Below are positions 26,931-35,982 of a DNA stretch of 64,000 bases, in pieces (within the stretch, counting starts at the first letter, position 1; the number at the start of each line of letters is the position of its first letter). Source of the DNA: Actinoallomurus spadix (GTDB taxonomy: Bacteria; Actinomycetota; Actinomycetes; Streptosporangiales; Streptosporangiaceae); assembly GCF_024055725.1 (NCBI RefSeq), contig NZ_JAMXMX010000001.1, positions 310,001-374,000 on the forward strand, given 5' to 3'. Below the pieces are notes generated by a model, which was not told the DNA's origin, ran no database searches, and was given only the letters and a program-made list of their open reading frames with translations. The position numbers and the translations under genes are program-made.

Positions 26931-27978
26931 GGTCGTGGGGGGTCACGATGCCGATCAGGCGGTCGCCGTCGAAGACGAGAAGGCGCGTGCGGGCGAGCTT
27001 CGCCAGCAGTTCGGTCAGCGGGGTCTCGGCGGTCGTGTGCTCCGCGTCCTCCACGAGGGTGCCGACGGGGGTGTCGGGCGGTTCACGGCGGATCCGCTCG
27101 GTGGTCACGACGCCGCGGACGACGCCGTCGTCGACGACCGGGTAGGCCGAGTGCCGATGGCGGGGCAGCATCTCGCGCAGGAACTCGGCGACCGGCATGG
27201 TGCTCGGCACGGTGAACGGGTCGGGCGTCATGATGCGGCGGATCGGGATGCCGTCGAGTCTCGCCCGGACCCTGGCCTGCCCCGCCTCGAGACCGGCGGC
27301 CGTGATGAGGAACCAGCCGACGAGCGTGAGCCACAGGCCGTCCGCGCTCCACATCGCGATGTAGAACCCGCTGAGCATCGTGACCCAGCCGAACGCCCGG
27401 CCGACCTGGGTCGTGTACAGGGTCGCCTTCAGCCGGTCGCCGGACCTCCGCCACAGCAGGGCGTGCACGAGCCGTCCGCCGTCCAGGGGAGCGGCGGGGA
27501 TCAGGTTGAAGGCCGCCAGGAGCCCGTTGATCAGGGCGAGCCAGGTGAGGCAGCCGGTCGCCAGGCCGTCGGCCTTCGCCAGGAAGAGGATCGCCGACGC
27601 GGTGCCGAAGACCGCCGCCAGCAGCGCGCTGACGAGTGGTCCGGACCCGGCGATGCGCACCTCGGCGCCCGGCGTGGCCGGCTCGCCCTCGAACCGGGAG
27701 ACCCCGCCGAGCAGCCATAGCGTGATCCCCGTGACCGTGAGGCCGTTCCGGCGGGCGACGAGCGCGTGCGCCAGCTCGTGGGCGAGCAGCGAGGCCAGGA
27801 AGGCGGTGGCGGTGAGCAGCCCGCCCAGCGCGTAGACCAGCGGAGGCAGGCCCTTGTACGTGTGCGGCAGTTGCACGCCGGCCAGGCCGTACGTGATGAG
27901 CGCGAAGATCACCAGCACGGTCCAGTTGACGCCGACGCGTACGCCGCCGATCCGGCCGAGCCGGAGGGTGTCGTTCAT
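26875..27978 (-). CDS. Site-2 protease family zinc metalloprotease with CBS pair
   Basis: 367 residues. Helix one follows MNDTLRLGRIGGVRVGVNW. The active-site HELAHALVARR lies near residues 65-75 and the second zinc region NLIPAAPLDGGR near 160-170. Several membrane helices precede two CBS domains (~245-365, IRRIMTPDPFTVPSTMPV and VVTTERI). The Rip3-like architecture suggests intramembrane cleavage gated by adenine nucleotides binding the CBS pair. The target, often an anti-sigma factor or toxin-like peptide, is not apparent nearby. Confidence 0.92.
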   Translation of the reverse strand: MNDTLRLGRIGGVRVGVNWTVLVIFALITYGLAGVQLPHTYKGLPPLVYALGGLLTATAFLASLLAHELAHALVARRNGLTVTGITLWLLGGVSRFEGEPATPGAEVRIAGSGPLVSALLAAVFGTASAILFLAKADGLATGCLTWLALINGLLAAFNLIPAAPLDGGRLVHALLWRRSGDRLKATLYTTQVGRAFGWVTMLSGFYIAMWSADGLWLTLVGWFLITAAGLEAGQARVRARLDGIPIRRIMTPDPFTVPSTMPVAEFLREMLPRHRHSAYPVVDDGVVRGVVTTERIRREPPDTPVGTLVEDAEHTTAETPLTELLAKLARTRLLVFDGDRLIGIVTPHDLTRELEHLTREAPGFPAR

Positions 27979-28054
27979 AGCCGCCGCCTTTTGTCGTCAC
28001 TGAGTAAGGGATACCCGCCAAAGCACTCCGGAGTCTCGGGCAGAATGCCCTGTC

Positions 28055-29620
28055 GTGGGGTTGTCCATCGTCAGGAGGAGCGCCGCCGCCGCGGCGGCGA
28101 TGGTCGCCATGGCCGGATGCGGCGGTCACCCGGACCGCACCCGGCCCCCCGCCGCGCAGTCGGCCGAGTGCGGTCAGGTCACGACGGCCCGTTCGGACGC
28201 CGGGCGGCAGACCCGGGCCATGTGGATCGTGTCGGTGGGCAACGGCGACTGGCCGAGCAGGCCGGGCCTGCCGGTGGCGAAGCAGCAGGCGGAGTACCGC
28301 GCCCTCCTGGACCTGGCCGTACGCCGGAACCTCAACACCGTCTACGTGCAGATCCGGCCGTCGGCGGACGCCTTCTACCCGTCCCCGTACGAGCCGTGGT
28401 CGCGGTACCTCACGGGGAAGCAGGGCAAGGCCCCGGGATACGACCCGCTGCGGTTCCTGGTCGACGAGGCGCACAAGCGGGGGCTGGAGTTCCACGCCTG
28501 GTTCAATCCCTACCGGGTGAGCACCGGGCCCAATCGTAAGAGCCTGGCTCCGAACAACCCGGCCCGGGTCCATCCCGACCGGGTGTACCGCTACGGCGAC
28601 GCGCTCTGGTACGACCCCGGCCTGCCCGAGGTCCGCGACCTCGTGTCGAAGGTCGTCCTCGACGTCGTGCGGAGGTACGACGTCGACGGCGTCCACTTCG
28701 ACGACTACTTCTACCCCTATCCGCTGCCGGGCAAGGAGTTCCCGGACAAGGCGACGTTCACGAGGTACGGCGCCGGCTTCAAGAGCCGCGCCGACTGGCG
28801 GCGGCACAACGTCGACCTGCTCGTCCAGGCCCTGTCGGCCCGCATCCACCAGGCGAAACCGTGGGTGAGGTTCGGCATCAGCCCGTTCGGGGTCTGGCGC
28901 AACAGGTCCGACGACCCGAACGGCTCGGCGACCCACGCGCTGCAGAGCTACGACGACATCTACGCCGACACCCGCAGGTGGGTGAAGAACGACTGGATCG
29001 ACTATGTCGTCCCTCAGCTGTACTGGCCGATCGGGTTCGGTGCCGCGGACTACCGGACGCTCGTGGCGTGGTGGGCCAGGCAGGTGGCGGGCACGCACGT
29101 GCAGCTGATCATCGGGCAGGCGGCGTACCAGGTCGGGCACGGCGGCCCGTGGGACAAGGCGGCCGAGCTCTCCCGCCACCTGGCGATCGACGCGAAGCAC
29201 CCCGAGGTGACCGGGGAGGCGATCTTCAGCGCCACCGATCTGCGGCAGGACCGCCGCGGTTTCGCGTCCCGGCTCGCGAAGGACCACTTCGGCCGTCCGG
29301 CGCTCGCCCCGGTGAGCCCGCGGACGCCCGCCGCCCTGCTGTCGGCGCCCAGCGGCCTGGTGGCCAAGGACCGGCGGCTGACCTGGCAGGGCGTCGGCGC
29401 CGCGGCGTACGCCGTCTACCGTTCGGCGGCGGAGGGGCCGGCGTGTGCCGCCCCGGAGGCCCGTCACCTCCTCATGGTGGTGCCGGGCGCGACGACCCGG
29501 ATCACCGACCACACCGCCGAATCCGGCCAGGTCTACACCTACTACGTGACGGCGCTGGACGGGCGGCACCGGGAGAGTTCTCCTACCCGGGGTGCCCATA
29601 TGACCGCCCAAGGCGGCTGA
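28055..29620 (+). CDS. Glycoside hydrolase-like (GHL10/DUF4015-type) lipoprotein
   Basis: 521 residues. The N-terminus is a lipoprotein signal with lipobox near MVAMAGC (Cys about residue 22). The TIM-barrel GHL10 domain (PF02638) spans about residues 50-385, with TVYVQIRPSADAFYPSPYEPWS, HAWFNPYRVS and VDGVHFDDYFYPYP. A ~110-residue C-terminal Fn3-like domain follows. Members, such as YddW, are thought to act on cell-wall or surface glycans; activity is not established. The GTG start at 28055 lacks a strong ribosome site. Confidence 0.87.
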   Translation: MGLSIVRRSAAAAAAMVAMAGCGGHPDRTRPPAAQSAECGQVTTARSDAGRQTRAMWIVSVGNGDWPSRPGLPVAKQQAEYRALLDLAVRRNLNTVYVQIRPSADAFYPSPYEPWSRYLTGKQGKAPGYDPLRFLVDEAHKRGLEFHAWFNPYRVSTGPNRKSLAPNNPARVHPDRVYRYGDALWYDPGLPEVRDLVSKVVLDVVRRYDVDGVHFDDYFYPYPLPGKEFPDKATFTRYGAGFKSRADWRRHNVDLLVQALSARIHQAKPWVRFGISPFGVWRNRSDDPNGSATHALQSYDDIYADTRRWVKNDWIDYVVPQLYWPIGFGAADYRTLVAWWARQVAGTHVQLIIGQAAYQVGHGGPWDKAAELSRHLAIDAKHPEVTGEAIFSATDLRQDRRGFASRLAKDHFGRPALAPVSPRTPAALLSAPSGLVAKDRRLTWQGVGAAAYAVYRSAAEGPACAAPEARHLLMVVPGATTRITDHTAESGQVYTYYVTALDGRHRESSPTRGAHMTAQGG

Positions 29621-29748
29621 CCAGCGCTTTTACGGAGACCACGTGGTATTCGGCCGCAAAGGCCGAGGCTCGCTGGCTTTTTGAGGTTTCCCAGGCAGAA
29701 CAAACAGGGGATGATTCCTGGAAATCTGTGACCCCCTGGAGGTGCGGC

Positions 29749-29952
29749 ATGGCGCTCTCGATGGAGGAGGAGCGAATCCTCACCGAGATCGCATCTCAAC
29801 TCGGTCAGGAGGACCCCCGCCTGGCCGACCGGCTGTCCAACTTCGGGCGCCTGCGCAGGCGGCGGCGCATCCGCGCCGTCGTGGCGATCGCGACCGCCGT
29901 GCTCGTGATCGCCTCATTGGTGGCCGCGGCCGTGGTCACCGTGCCGGTCTGA
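29749..29952 (+). CDS. DUF3040 small membrane protein
   Basis: 67 residues with a strong GGAGGTG site before the ATG. The N-terminal MEEERILTEIASQL... region is the DUF3040 signature, followed by basic residues (LRRRRRIRA) and a single membrane helix (AVVAIATAVLVIASLVAAAVV). It is a short member of a large actinobacterial family of unknown function, with several copies per genome as a rule. Confidence 0.88.
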   Translation: MALSMEEERILTEIASQLGQEDPRLADRLSNFGRLRRRRRIRAVVAIATAVLVIASLVAAAVVTVPV

Positions 29953-29961
29953 CGAACGAAG

Positions 29962-29992
29962 CCGCCCCCGCGGGAGGATCCCGCGGGGGCGG
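29962..29992 (+). terminator. Strong GC hairpin after the DUF3040 gene
   Basis: A perfect 14-bp stem, CCGCCCCCGCGGGA paired with its complement across a 3-nt loop, starts 9 bp after the stop codon. No U-tract is present. Confidence 0.85.
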
Positions 29993-30202
29993 TGCCACGC
30001 TTGGGCCGGTGTGGTGGTCGCCTCTCGGCGAAAGGCACAACGCGGCTCCTGCCCCGGCCAGATGGCCGGACGGTATTCCGCGAAGGCGGTAGGTGCGGCC
30101 CGGGGACACATGCCACACCGGCCCCACCAGCCTAACCGATCCCACCGGCGACCCGGCACCTCCCCGGCACGGCTCTTCGTACGGGTCTCGCGGCCGGCGC
30201 CG

Positions 30203-30655
30203 CTATGAGGAGCCGCCGAACGGGCCGGGCATGACGCCGAGCTGGGTGGCGATGGTCGCGATGTCGAAGTAGACCCGCTCGCAGATGATCCGGTCGCCGT
30301 CCGGCCCGTCGAAGAAGAAGAACGCCACCATCGGGCATCGGAAGGTGCGGCCGGTGGGCGGAATCCCGTACGCCTCGCCCAGGTGCGTGCCGAGCAGGTC
30401 GAACTCCGCGATGACGGCGTCGTCGGCATGGCGCAGGCGGACGTTGTCGTGCCGCTGGTCGGGGAAGGCCGCACGGGAGCGGTGGTAGTAGCCCATCACC
30501 TCCTCCGGGCCGTCGAACACCTCGCCGGTGGGGATGATCTCGTAGCGGGGGTGACTCATCGTCGCCAGCGTGACGTCGAAATCCTGGGCGGTCTCGGACT
30601 CGAAATGAGTGCGGATCAGGGCCTCACGGGCCTCACGCACGGTGGTGCTGGTCAC
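30203..30655 (-). CDS. SnoaL-like / NTF2-fold protein
   Basis: 150 residues from a GTG at 30655 with GGAGAG upstream. The cystatin-like fold is suggested by its size and by motifs such as YYHRSRAAFPDQRHDN and GRTFRCPMVAFFFFDGP. Such proteins are ester cyclases, isomerases or ligand-binding domains. It is divergent from the ECF sigma gene across about 180 bp. ECF41-group sigma factors carry a SnoaL-like extension; here the domain is a separate protein, so a link is only a possibility. Confidence 0.82.
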   Translation of the reverse strand: MTSTTVREAREALIRTHFESETAQDFDVTLATMSHPRYEIIPTGEVFDGPEEVMGYYHRSRAAFPDQRHDNVRLRHADDAVIAEFDLLGTHLGEAYGIPPTGRTFRCPMVAFFFFDGPDGDRIICERVYFDIATIATQLGVMPGPFGGSS

Positions 30656-30733
30656 GGTCTCTCCGTCCTGCGGATCGGGCGAATAGCGGCGAACTGCGAC
30701 CGGTGGCGCGTCGGCCCCCATAATGGATCTACA

Positions 30734-30760
30734 TTGTAAAGGTAGGCGGCGGTATCGTAC
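30734..30760 (+). promoter_or_regulatory. Putative ECF-type promoter upstream of the sigma factor gene
   Basis: TTGTAAAGG (30734-30742), then 12 nt, then TCGTAC (30755-30760). A near copy lies at 44746-44773 before the arylamine N-acetyltransferase gene. CGTA-type -10 elements are usual for ECF sigma factors. A site directly before an ECF gene fits autoregulation. The transcript would begin near 30766 and reach the GTG at 30834. Confidence 0.5.
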
Positions 30761-30833
30761 GACTGTTCATCGAAGACGACAGGACGAACGTGATGGCCCG
30801 CAACCCGGCGACCTCGGCCGGTGTTCTATCGAC

Positions 30834-31400
30834 GTGACCGACACCGATACCCGCCTCCCGATCGTCGCCGCGCTCACGGAGGACCTCGACACCGGCTTCG
30901 TCGCGCTCTTCGACGCATACCGTGACCTCGTCTTCTCCGCGGCGCTGCGGCTGTGCGGGCGGTGGGCGGACGCGGAGGACCTGACGGCGGAGGCGTTCCT
31001 GCGCGCCTATCGCGCGCTCGCCGGTTACGAGCCGCAGCGCATCGAGAGCCTGCGGCCACGCCCGTGGCTCATGACCATCGTGGCGAACCTCTGGCGCAAC
31101 ACCGCGCGCTCGGCCGCCCGGCACCCGCCTCCGGCGCCGCTGGAGGCCGCACCGGAGGCGGCCGATCCGGCGGAGCCCACCGAGCAGGCCGCCGAGCGAT
31201 CCGAGACCGGTCGCGAGCTGGCCGCGCTGCTCGGCGAGCTCCCCGAGGAGCAGCGCCTCGCCGTCGTGCTGCGGCACGTCGCGGACCTGCCGATCGCGGA
31301 GATCGCGACGATCCTCGGAGCCCCCGAGGGCACGGTCAAGTCCCACATCTCGCGGGGTCTCAAGCGACTCCGCCTGCTCTACCCGGGGAGTTCACGATGA
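30834..31400 (+). CDS. ECF RNA polymerase sigma factor
   Basis: 188 residues from a GTG at 30834, the only in-frame start after the putative promoter; its ribosome site is poor. Region 2 spans about residues 20-90 (DAYRDLVFSAALRLCG, then DAEDLTAEAFLRAYRAL) and region 4 about 125-185 (LPEEQRLAVVLRHVADLP, GTVKSHISRGLKRLR). The stop overlaps the start of the alkyltransferase gene (ATGA), the spacing usual for a sigma/anti-sigma pair. No classical anti-sigma factor follows. It therefore may be controlled by the methyltransferase-Ada protein encoded next (inference). Confidence 0.93.
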   Translation: MTDTDTRLPIVAALTEDLDTGFVALFDAYRDLVFSAALRLCGRWADAEDLTAEAFLRAYRALAGYEPQRIESLRPRPWLMTIVANLWRNTARSAARHPPPAPLEAAPEAADPAEPTEQAAERSETGRELAALLGELPEEQRLAVVLRHVADLPIAEIATILGAPEGTVKSHISRGLKRLRLLYPGSSR

Positions 31401-32185
31401 GCACCGTTGAGTCTTACGACCCGGAGCCCTCCGACCGGCGGGATCCGCTGATCGCCGGCCTCGGCGCACTGGCCACCGGCGCGCCGGCGGGCCTGCTCGA
31501 CCGGGTGGCGGCCCGCTGGGTGCGGGTCGACGCCGCGATCGGTGACGTCTACGTCGCGATGACCGACCAGGGCGTCGCCTACCTGCGCGCCGAGCAGGAC
31601 GAGGACGAGTTCGCCGCGTCGTTCCGGAGCCGGTTCGCGCGGCCGCTGCTGCCGGGCGGCAGCCCGCCCCCGGCCCTGGTGCGGGCGCTGCGGACGGGGC
31701 GCGCCGAAGGGCTCCACCTGGACCTGCGCGGACTGCGTCCCTTCGAGGCGGCGGTCCTGCGCGCGGCCGCGACGATCCCGCGTGGTGAGATCCGGCCGTA
31801 CGCCTGGATCGCCGAGCGGATCGGCCGGCCGAAGGCGGTCCGGGCGGTCGGCACCGCCCTGGGGAGGAACCCGGTGCCGTTGCTGATCCCCTGTCACCGG
31901 GTGACCCGTTCCGACGGCCTGATCGGGCAGTACGTCTTCGGCATGCCGGCCAAGGAACGGCTGCTGCGCATGGAGCACGTCAATCTCGACGAGGTCGGCA
32001 CTCTGGCGGCCAAGAACGTCTACTTCGTGGGCAGCGACACCACCGGCGTCGTGTGCTACCCGAGTTGCCGCGACGCGCGCCGGATCACACCGGCGCATTG
32101 GCATGGCTTTCGTACCCTGGGACAGGCCGAACGCGCCGGATACCGGCCGTGCCGGCACTGCCGGCCGGGGGGCGCCGCGCCCTGA
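31397..32185 (+). CDS. O6-alkylguanine-DNA methyltransferase with C-terminal Ada zinc domain
   Basis: 262 residues, translationally coupled to the ECF sigma gene. Residues ~40-185 form the MGMT domain: the N-terminal RNase-H-like part (IGDVYVAMTDQGVAYLR), then PRGEIRPYAWIAERIG and the methyl-acceptor Cys166 in LIPCHRV. Residues ~195-262 are an Ada zinc-binding domain with all four cysteines (C220, C224 in CYPSC; C252, C255 in CRHC) and TTGVVCYPSCRDARR. In E. coli Ada this domain is N-terminal, takes methyl from phosphotriesters and activates an AraC domain. Here the order is reversed and the AraC domain is absent. It repairs O6-methylguanine and probably senses alkylation. Confidence 0.92.
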   Translation: MSTVESYDPEPSDRRDPLIAGLGALATGAPAGLLDRVAARWVRVDAAIGDVYVAMTDQGVAYLRAEQDEDEFAASFRSRFARPLLPGGSPPPALVRALRTGRAEGLHLDLRGLRPFEAAVLRAAATIPRGEIRPYAWIAERIGRPKAVRAVGTALGRNPVPLLIPCHRVTRSDGLIGQYVFGMPAKERLLRMEHVNLDEVGTLAAKNVYFVGSDTTGVVCYPSCRDARRITPAHWHGFRTLGQAERAGYRPCRHCRPGGAAP

Positions 32186-32294
32186 GCGCCCGCCTCACCG
32201 GCCACGGTGCGTTCAGGGCCCTTTGCACATCCGTTCAGGGACGTCCTGTTGACTGACCTGGCAAGCCGTCGTCTCCGACCGAGGTTCCGCCGTT

Positions 32295-33494
32295 TTGAGG
32301 ATCCACACCGACCTCGTCCGCCTTGTCACCCGCCGCCCCGCATCCGGCCGTACCGAACCCGCTGATACCGCGCCCGCCCGTACCGAACCTGCCCGTGCCG
32401 AGCCCGCCCGTGCCGATCGGGATCCCTACTTCGACAACGCGAAGTTCCTCGCCGTCGTCCTGGTCGTCATCGGCCATGCCTGGGAGCCGCTCCGCGGCGC
32501 GAACGTCGGCGGCCGGATCCTGGAGGCGGCGCAGACGTTCATCTACGCCTTCCACCTGCCGGCCTTCATCGTCATGTGCGGGTACTTCTCACGCGGCTTC
32601 CCGACCACCCGCGGCCGTACCCGCAAGCTCATCGCCGCCATCGTGGTGCCGTACGTGCTGTTCAGCGTCGCGTATCCCCTCTGGGCCGCGCTGCTGTCCG
32701 GCCGCCACGTCGGCTGGGATCCGCTGGAGCCCTACTACCTGACCTGGTTCCTGCCCGCCCTGCTGCTGTGGCGGCTGTCCACGCCGCTGTGGCAGCAGAT
32801 CCGCCTGCCCGTCATCGTGGCGGTGCTGATCTCGATGCTCGCCGGGTTCGTCACCCTGCCGAGCATGCTCAACGCCGCCCAGGTGCTGTCGTTCCTGCCC
32901 TTCTTCGTGCTCGGCCTGGCCCTGCGACCGCGGCACTTCGCGGTCCTGCACCGCCGCGCCGTACGAGTCGCGGGCGCGGCGGTGCTCCTCCTCGGAGGTC
33001 TCACCGCCTACGTGCTCGCGCTGAGCGTCGACCCGGAGTGGGTGCACTGGCGGCGCAGCTTCGGCCAGCTCGGGGTGGGCGCTTCGGCCGGCGTCGGGTT
33101 CCGGATCGCCACGATGGCCGCCGCGCTGATCCTCACGGTGGCGTTCCTCGCGGTGGTGCCCGCGCGGCGCACCTGGTTCACCCGGCTCGGCTCGGCGACG
33201 ATGTACGCCTACCTGCTCCACGGGTTCTTCACGCTGTACCTGTCGTACCAGGACTGGTACTACGGCATCTCCGGCCGGCAGGTCGTGCTGGTGACGGGCG
33301 GCTGCGTGCTCCTCGCCGTGCTCCTCTCCGGGGACCTGGCGCGCCGGATGTTCCGGTGGGCCGTGGAACCCCGCCTGGACTGGCTCTTCCGCACGGGTTC
33401 CACCGGGCGCCCGCCGTCTCGCAGCCGGCGGGAGCGAGGGGAGTCCCCGCTCGGGCGGAGAGAGGACCCCCGCGCGGTCAGCGGAGCCGAGTGA
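32295..33494 (+). CDS. Acyltransferase 3 family membrane protein
   Basis: 399 residues from a TTG with GAGG upstream. After a Pro/Ala/Arg-rich N-terminus comes YFDNAKFLAVVLVVIGHAWEP, the conserved start of acyltransferase-3 proteins with the catalytic His in IGHAW. About ten membrane helices follow, then a basic Arg/Ser-rich tail. It is similar to fucose 4-O-acetylases and other OafA-like enzymes that O-acylate surface sugars. No glycosyltransferases are adjacent, so the acceptor is unknown. Confidence 0.88.
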   Translation: MRIHTDLVRLVTRRPASGRTEPADTAPARTEPARAEPARADRDPYFDNAKFLAVVLVVIGHAWEPLRGANVGGRILEAAQTFIYAFHLPAFIVMCGYFSRGFPTTRGRTRKLIAAIVVPYVLFSVAYPLWAALLSGRHVGWDPLEPYYLTWFLPALLLWRLSTPLWQQIRLPVIVAVLISMLAGFVTLPSMLNAAQVLSFLPFFVLGLALRPRHFAVLHRRAVRVAGAAVLLLGGLTAYVLALSVDPEWVHWRRSFGQLGVGASAGVGFRIATMAAALILTVAFLAVVPARRTWFTRLGSATMYAYLLHGFFTLYLSYQDWYYGISGRQVVLVTGGCVLLAVLLSGDLARRMFRWAVEPRLDWLFRTGSTGRPPSRSRRERGESPLGRREDPRAVSGAE

Positions 33495-33539
33495 TCAGGA
33501 GAGCTGCCCGGTGACACCGGAACGCCGGCCGGCCGCGGA

Positions 33540-34295
33540 TCAGCGGACGATGATCGCCTGCCGGCTGATCGGCAGCCGGTGTGCCGCCTCGGCGATGGTC
33601 GCCACCTGCTCGGGCGAGAAACGGGTGCGCTGGCCCCGGACCCACCCGGGCAGGCGATGCATGCGGAGGAGGGTCACGCCCTCGGCCTCGACGAGACCAC
33701 GGGCGAGGCGACCGCCGTGAATGACGGCCACGGCCTCCACGGCGACCTCACCGCCGAGACGCTCGGCGAGCAGGGCGGCGGTGGCGTCGGCCCGCGCACG
33801 CAACGCGGCGACCATCTTGGCGCCGGATCGCTCGTCGACGTACAGCGTGCCCTGGTAGGAGGCGATATCGGTGTCCGGAGCGACGGCCTGGTTGTCGACC
33901 ATCATGACGCCGGTCGGCCCGATCACCAGGTGGTCGATCTGGCCGTGTTCTGGAACGTTCCTTCCCTGCAGGACGCGGTATCCGCGCCAGCCGAGGGTCA
34001 GGCGCAGGAGGGTGGACGTACGCCGTTCGCCCCGCTGGCCCTTGCGCCAGACGCTGGACGCCATCCGCTGACGCAGGTAGTACAGAGCGTCGACCGCGGC
34101 GACCGCCACCGCGGCCAGCAGCCCGAACCAGACATCAACAAGTACCGTGCCGATCACCAGGCCGAGCGCGGCGAGCGCACCACGCACTTGAAGCCGGCGG
34201 CGCTTGCCCTGCGCCCACAGCTGCTCGTGCACCGCCTGGGGGGACCCGCCGATCAGCGCCGGGTTCTCCGGAACATAGATCGACCGACCGAACAT
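33540..34295 (-). CDS. NERD domain protein with N-terminal membrane anchor
   Basis: 251 residues from the ATG at 34295, which has AAAGGG upstream. Two membrane segments (~40-80) precede a NERD domain (~95-205), with GEHGQIDHLVIGPTGV-type sequence (HGQIDHLVIGPTGVMMVD). NERD folds are restriction-endonuclease-like. The usual lysine after VDS in the (D/E)xK motif is a glutamine here (VDNQAV), so catalytic activity is doubtful. No helicase or nuclease partner is adjacent. It stands between the acyltransferase gene and a long non-coding stretch. Confidence 0.85.
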   Translation of the reverse strand: MFGRSIYVPENPALIGGSPQAVHEQLWAQGKRRRLQVRGALAALGLVIGTVLVDVWFGLLAAVAVAAVDALYYLRQRMASSVWRKGQRGERRTSTLLRLTLGWRGYRVLQGRNVPEHGQIDHLVIGPTGVMMVDNQAVAPDTDIASYQGTLYVDERSGAKMVAALRARADATAALLAERLGGEVAVEAVAVIHGGRLARGLVEAEGVTLLRMHRLPGWVRGQRTRFSPEQVATIAEAAHRLPISRQAIIVR

Positions 34296-34943
34296 GACGC
34301 GACCCTTTCGCTCGGGGAGTTTATTATCCCGTGATTCCCGCGAAATGGGCATGGGGGGTGAGCTGGTTACACCCAAAAGTAACAAACGGAGATTCTGTCG
34401 AGATCTGCGTGTGGAATTGCCGTGCAACCTGCACTGCGGGTTGCATCGCGGGCGGAGCCTGCGCAGAGGCGCGGAATTCGGTCCGGTGACCGAGGGGTGC
34501 GGTCCACAATGAAGACGTCAGCATAGCGCCGCGGACCCCGGCGAATGCAGCGATATCGAGATGGGCGCACGCCGAATATTGGCGCGGATGCTGATTATGG
34601 CCGGACCTCATCGCCCGGCACCGAGGCTGGGGGTGGAGGGCCGGTGGCGTGGCACGAGGGGCCGAGAAGGCGGGCCGGCAGGCCGCTGCGGGCCATTACG
34701 GCGAAATCCGCTGGCCGGTCAACGTGCCGACCGCCAGCCGTTCGGTGAGCGCTCGCGCCCACAGCGGTGCCGGGCCGCCCGTCCTCCGGCCGGCGGGCCG
34801 CGCCGGAGGGCGGGTCACCCCCTCATCGTCACTCTCGGACGTCCGGATGGGAAGCCCCCGAGCCGCGCCGGGAGGACCGCACCGGCCTCCGCGCGGCCCG
34901 GCCGCCGCGGAGGCCGGTGATCACCGAATCGGCCGGTCGCCGA
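34296..34943. other. Non-coding stretch of about 650 bp
   Basis: No gene is supported on either strand. The first 250 bp are AT-richer than the surroundings and hold a short inverted repeat (GTTAC-N8-GTAAC, 34366-34383) that could be an operator for the NERD gene. Open frames here lack ribosome sites and family resemblance. Confidence 0.45.
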
Positions 34944-35723
34944 TCATCCGGAACTGCCATCGAGGAGCACGCGGGCGACGAGTTCGGGGTCGTCGCCCAT
35001 CGGGACGTGCCCACATCCCCGGAGCCAGACGAACCGCGCGTGCGGCAGCGTCTGCTGGGCGCGTACGGCCTGGCTCGCCCGCAGAAGACGGTCCCGCGTG
35101 CCCCACGCGATGGTCACCGGGACGTCCCGCAGCCTGCCGCGGAACGTGGTCCTGCGACCGGCCCGCAGGGTCGGTTCGAAGCCCACCGCGCCGCGCAGCG
35201 CGGCCGCGTCGGCCAGCAGGGTGTCGACGCCGATGAGTTCCGGCCGCCCGTAGATCATGCCGAACATGAGACGGCGCATCCGCGGCGTGTTCGCCAGCCG
35301 GCGCATGGTCGAGGCGGGCAGCCCGGCGCCGAACCGCGACGCGCGCAGCACGAGTCCGGCGTACCGCAGTTCGAGCGGCGTGTAGAACCCGGCGGGGGAC
35401 AGCGCGGTCACCGATCGGGCGAGTCCCCGGTCGGCGGCCTCGAGCGCGAACAGCCCGCCGAGGGAGTTGCCGGCGACGTGCGGGCGGTCGAGGCCGAGCC
35501 GGTCGATGAACTCGCGTAGCACGTTGACCACGCTGTCGAGGGTGTACGGAGTGCCGGGGGGAAGGGGTGGCGAGGCGCCGAATCCGGGCAGGTCGACCGC
35601 GATGACGTCGCGTTCCTTGGCGAGCCGGTCGATGACCGGCTCCCAGGCCTGCCAGCGGTGGCCGATGCCGTGCATGAGCAGCAGGGGCGGGCCGTCACCC
35701 CGCCGTTCGAAGACGATGTCCAC
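34944..35723 (-). CDS. Alpha/beta hydrolase
   Basis: 259 residues. Visible are the oxyanion segment LLMHGIGHRWQAW, the nucleophile elbow in VAGNSLGGLFAL, and the catalytic His in LRGCGHVPMGDD. The lid region (~120-190) is helical. It is a cytoplasmic serine hydrolase of the common esterase/haloperoxidase/lactonase group. Substrate cannot be read from sequence. It is the first gene left of the frameshifted AAA-like gene, on the same strand. Confidence 0.9.
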   Translation of the reverse strand: MDIVFERRGDGPPLLLMHGIGHRWQAWEPVIDRLAKERDVIAVDLPGFGASPPLPPGTPYTLDSVVNVLREFIDRLGLDRPHVAGNSLGGLFALEAADRGLARSVTALSPAGFYTPLELRYAGLVLRASRFGAGLPASTMRRLANTPRMRRLMFGMIYGRPELIGVDTLLADAAALRGAVGFEPTLRAGRRTTFRGRLRDVPVTIAWGTRDRLLRASQAVRAQQTLPHARFVWLRGCGHVPMGDDPELVARVLLDGSSG

Positions 35724-35982
35724 GCGGCGAGGGTAGACCCGAAGTTACCGCTTGGTCACTATGACGGCGCTCACGTCCCCGGCCCGAGCGGCCCCGGCGT
35801 TTCAGCCGGAGACCGGCGTCCAGGCGGCGTTGAGAGCCCCGCCCCTGGCCCCGCTGGTGGTGGCCCGGCTGTGTTCGTTCACCGGCATCGCCGTCGGGGC
35901 GTTCGTCCCGCCGGCCTGGCCGCCGTGGCCGTCGTGGCCGGAGCCGGATGCGGTGACCCGCCCGGCACCGGCCGCCGCACGC

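Noticed and set aside
34324-34611. A 95-codon - strand frame in the long gap after the NERD gene
   Set aside because: No ribosome site, no recognised motif and poor codon pattern; treated as non-coding.
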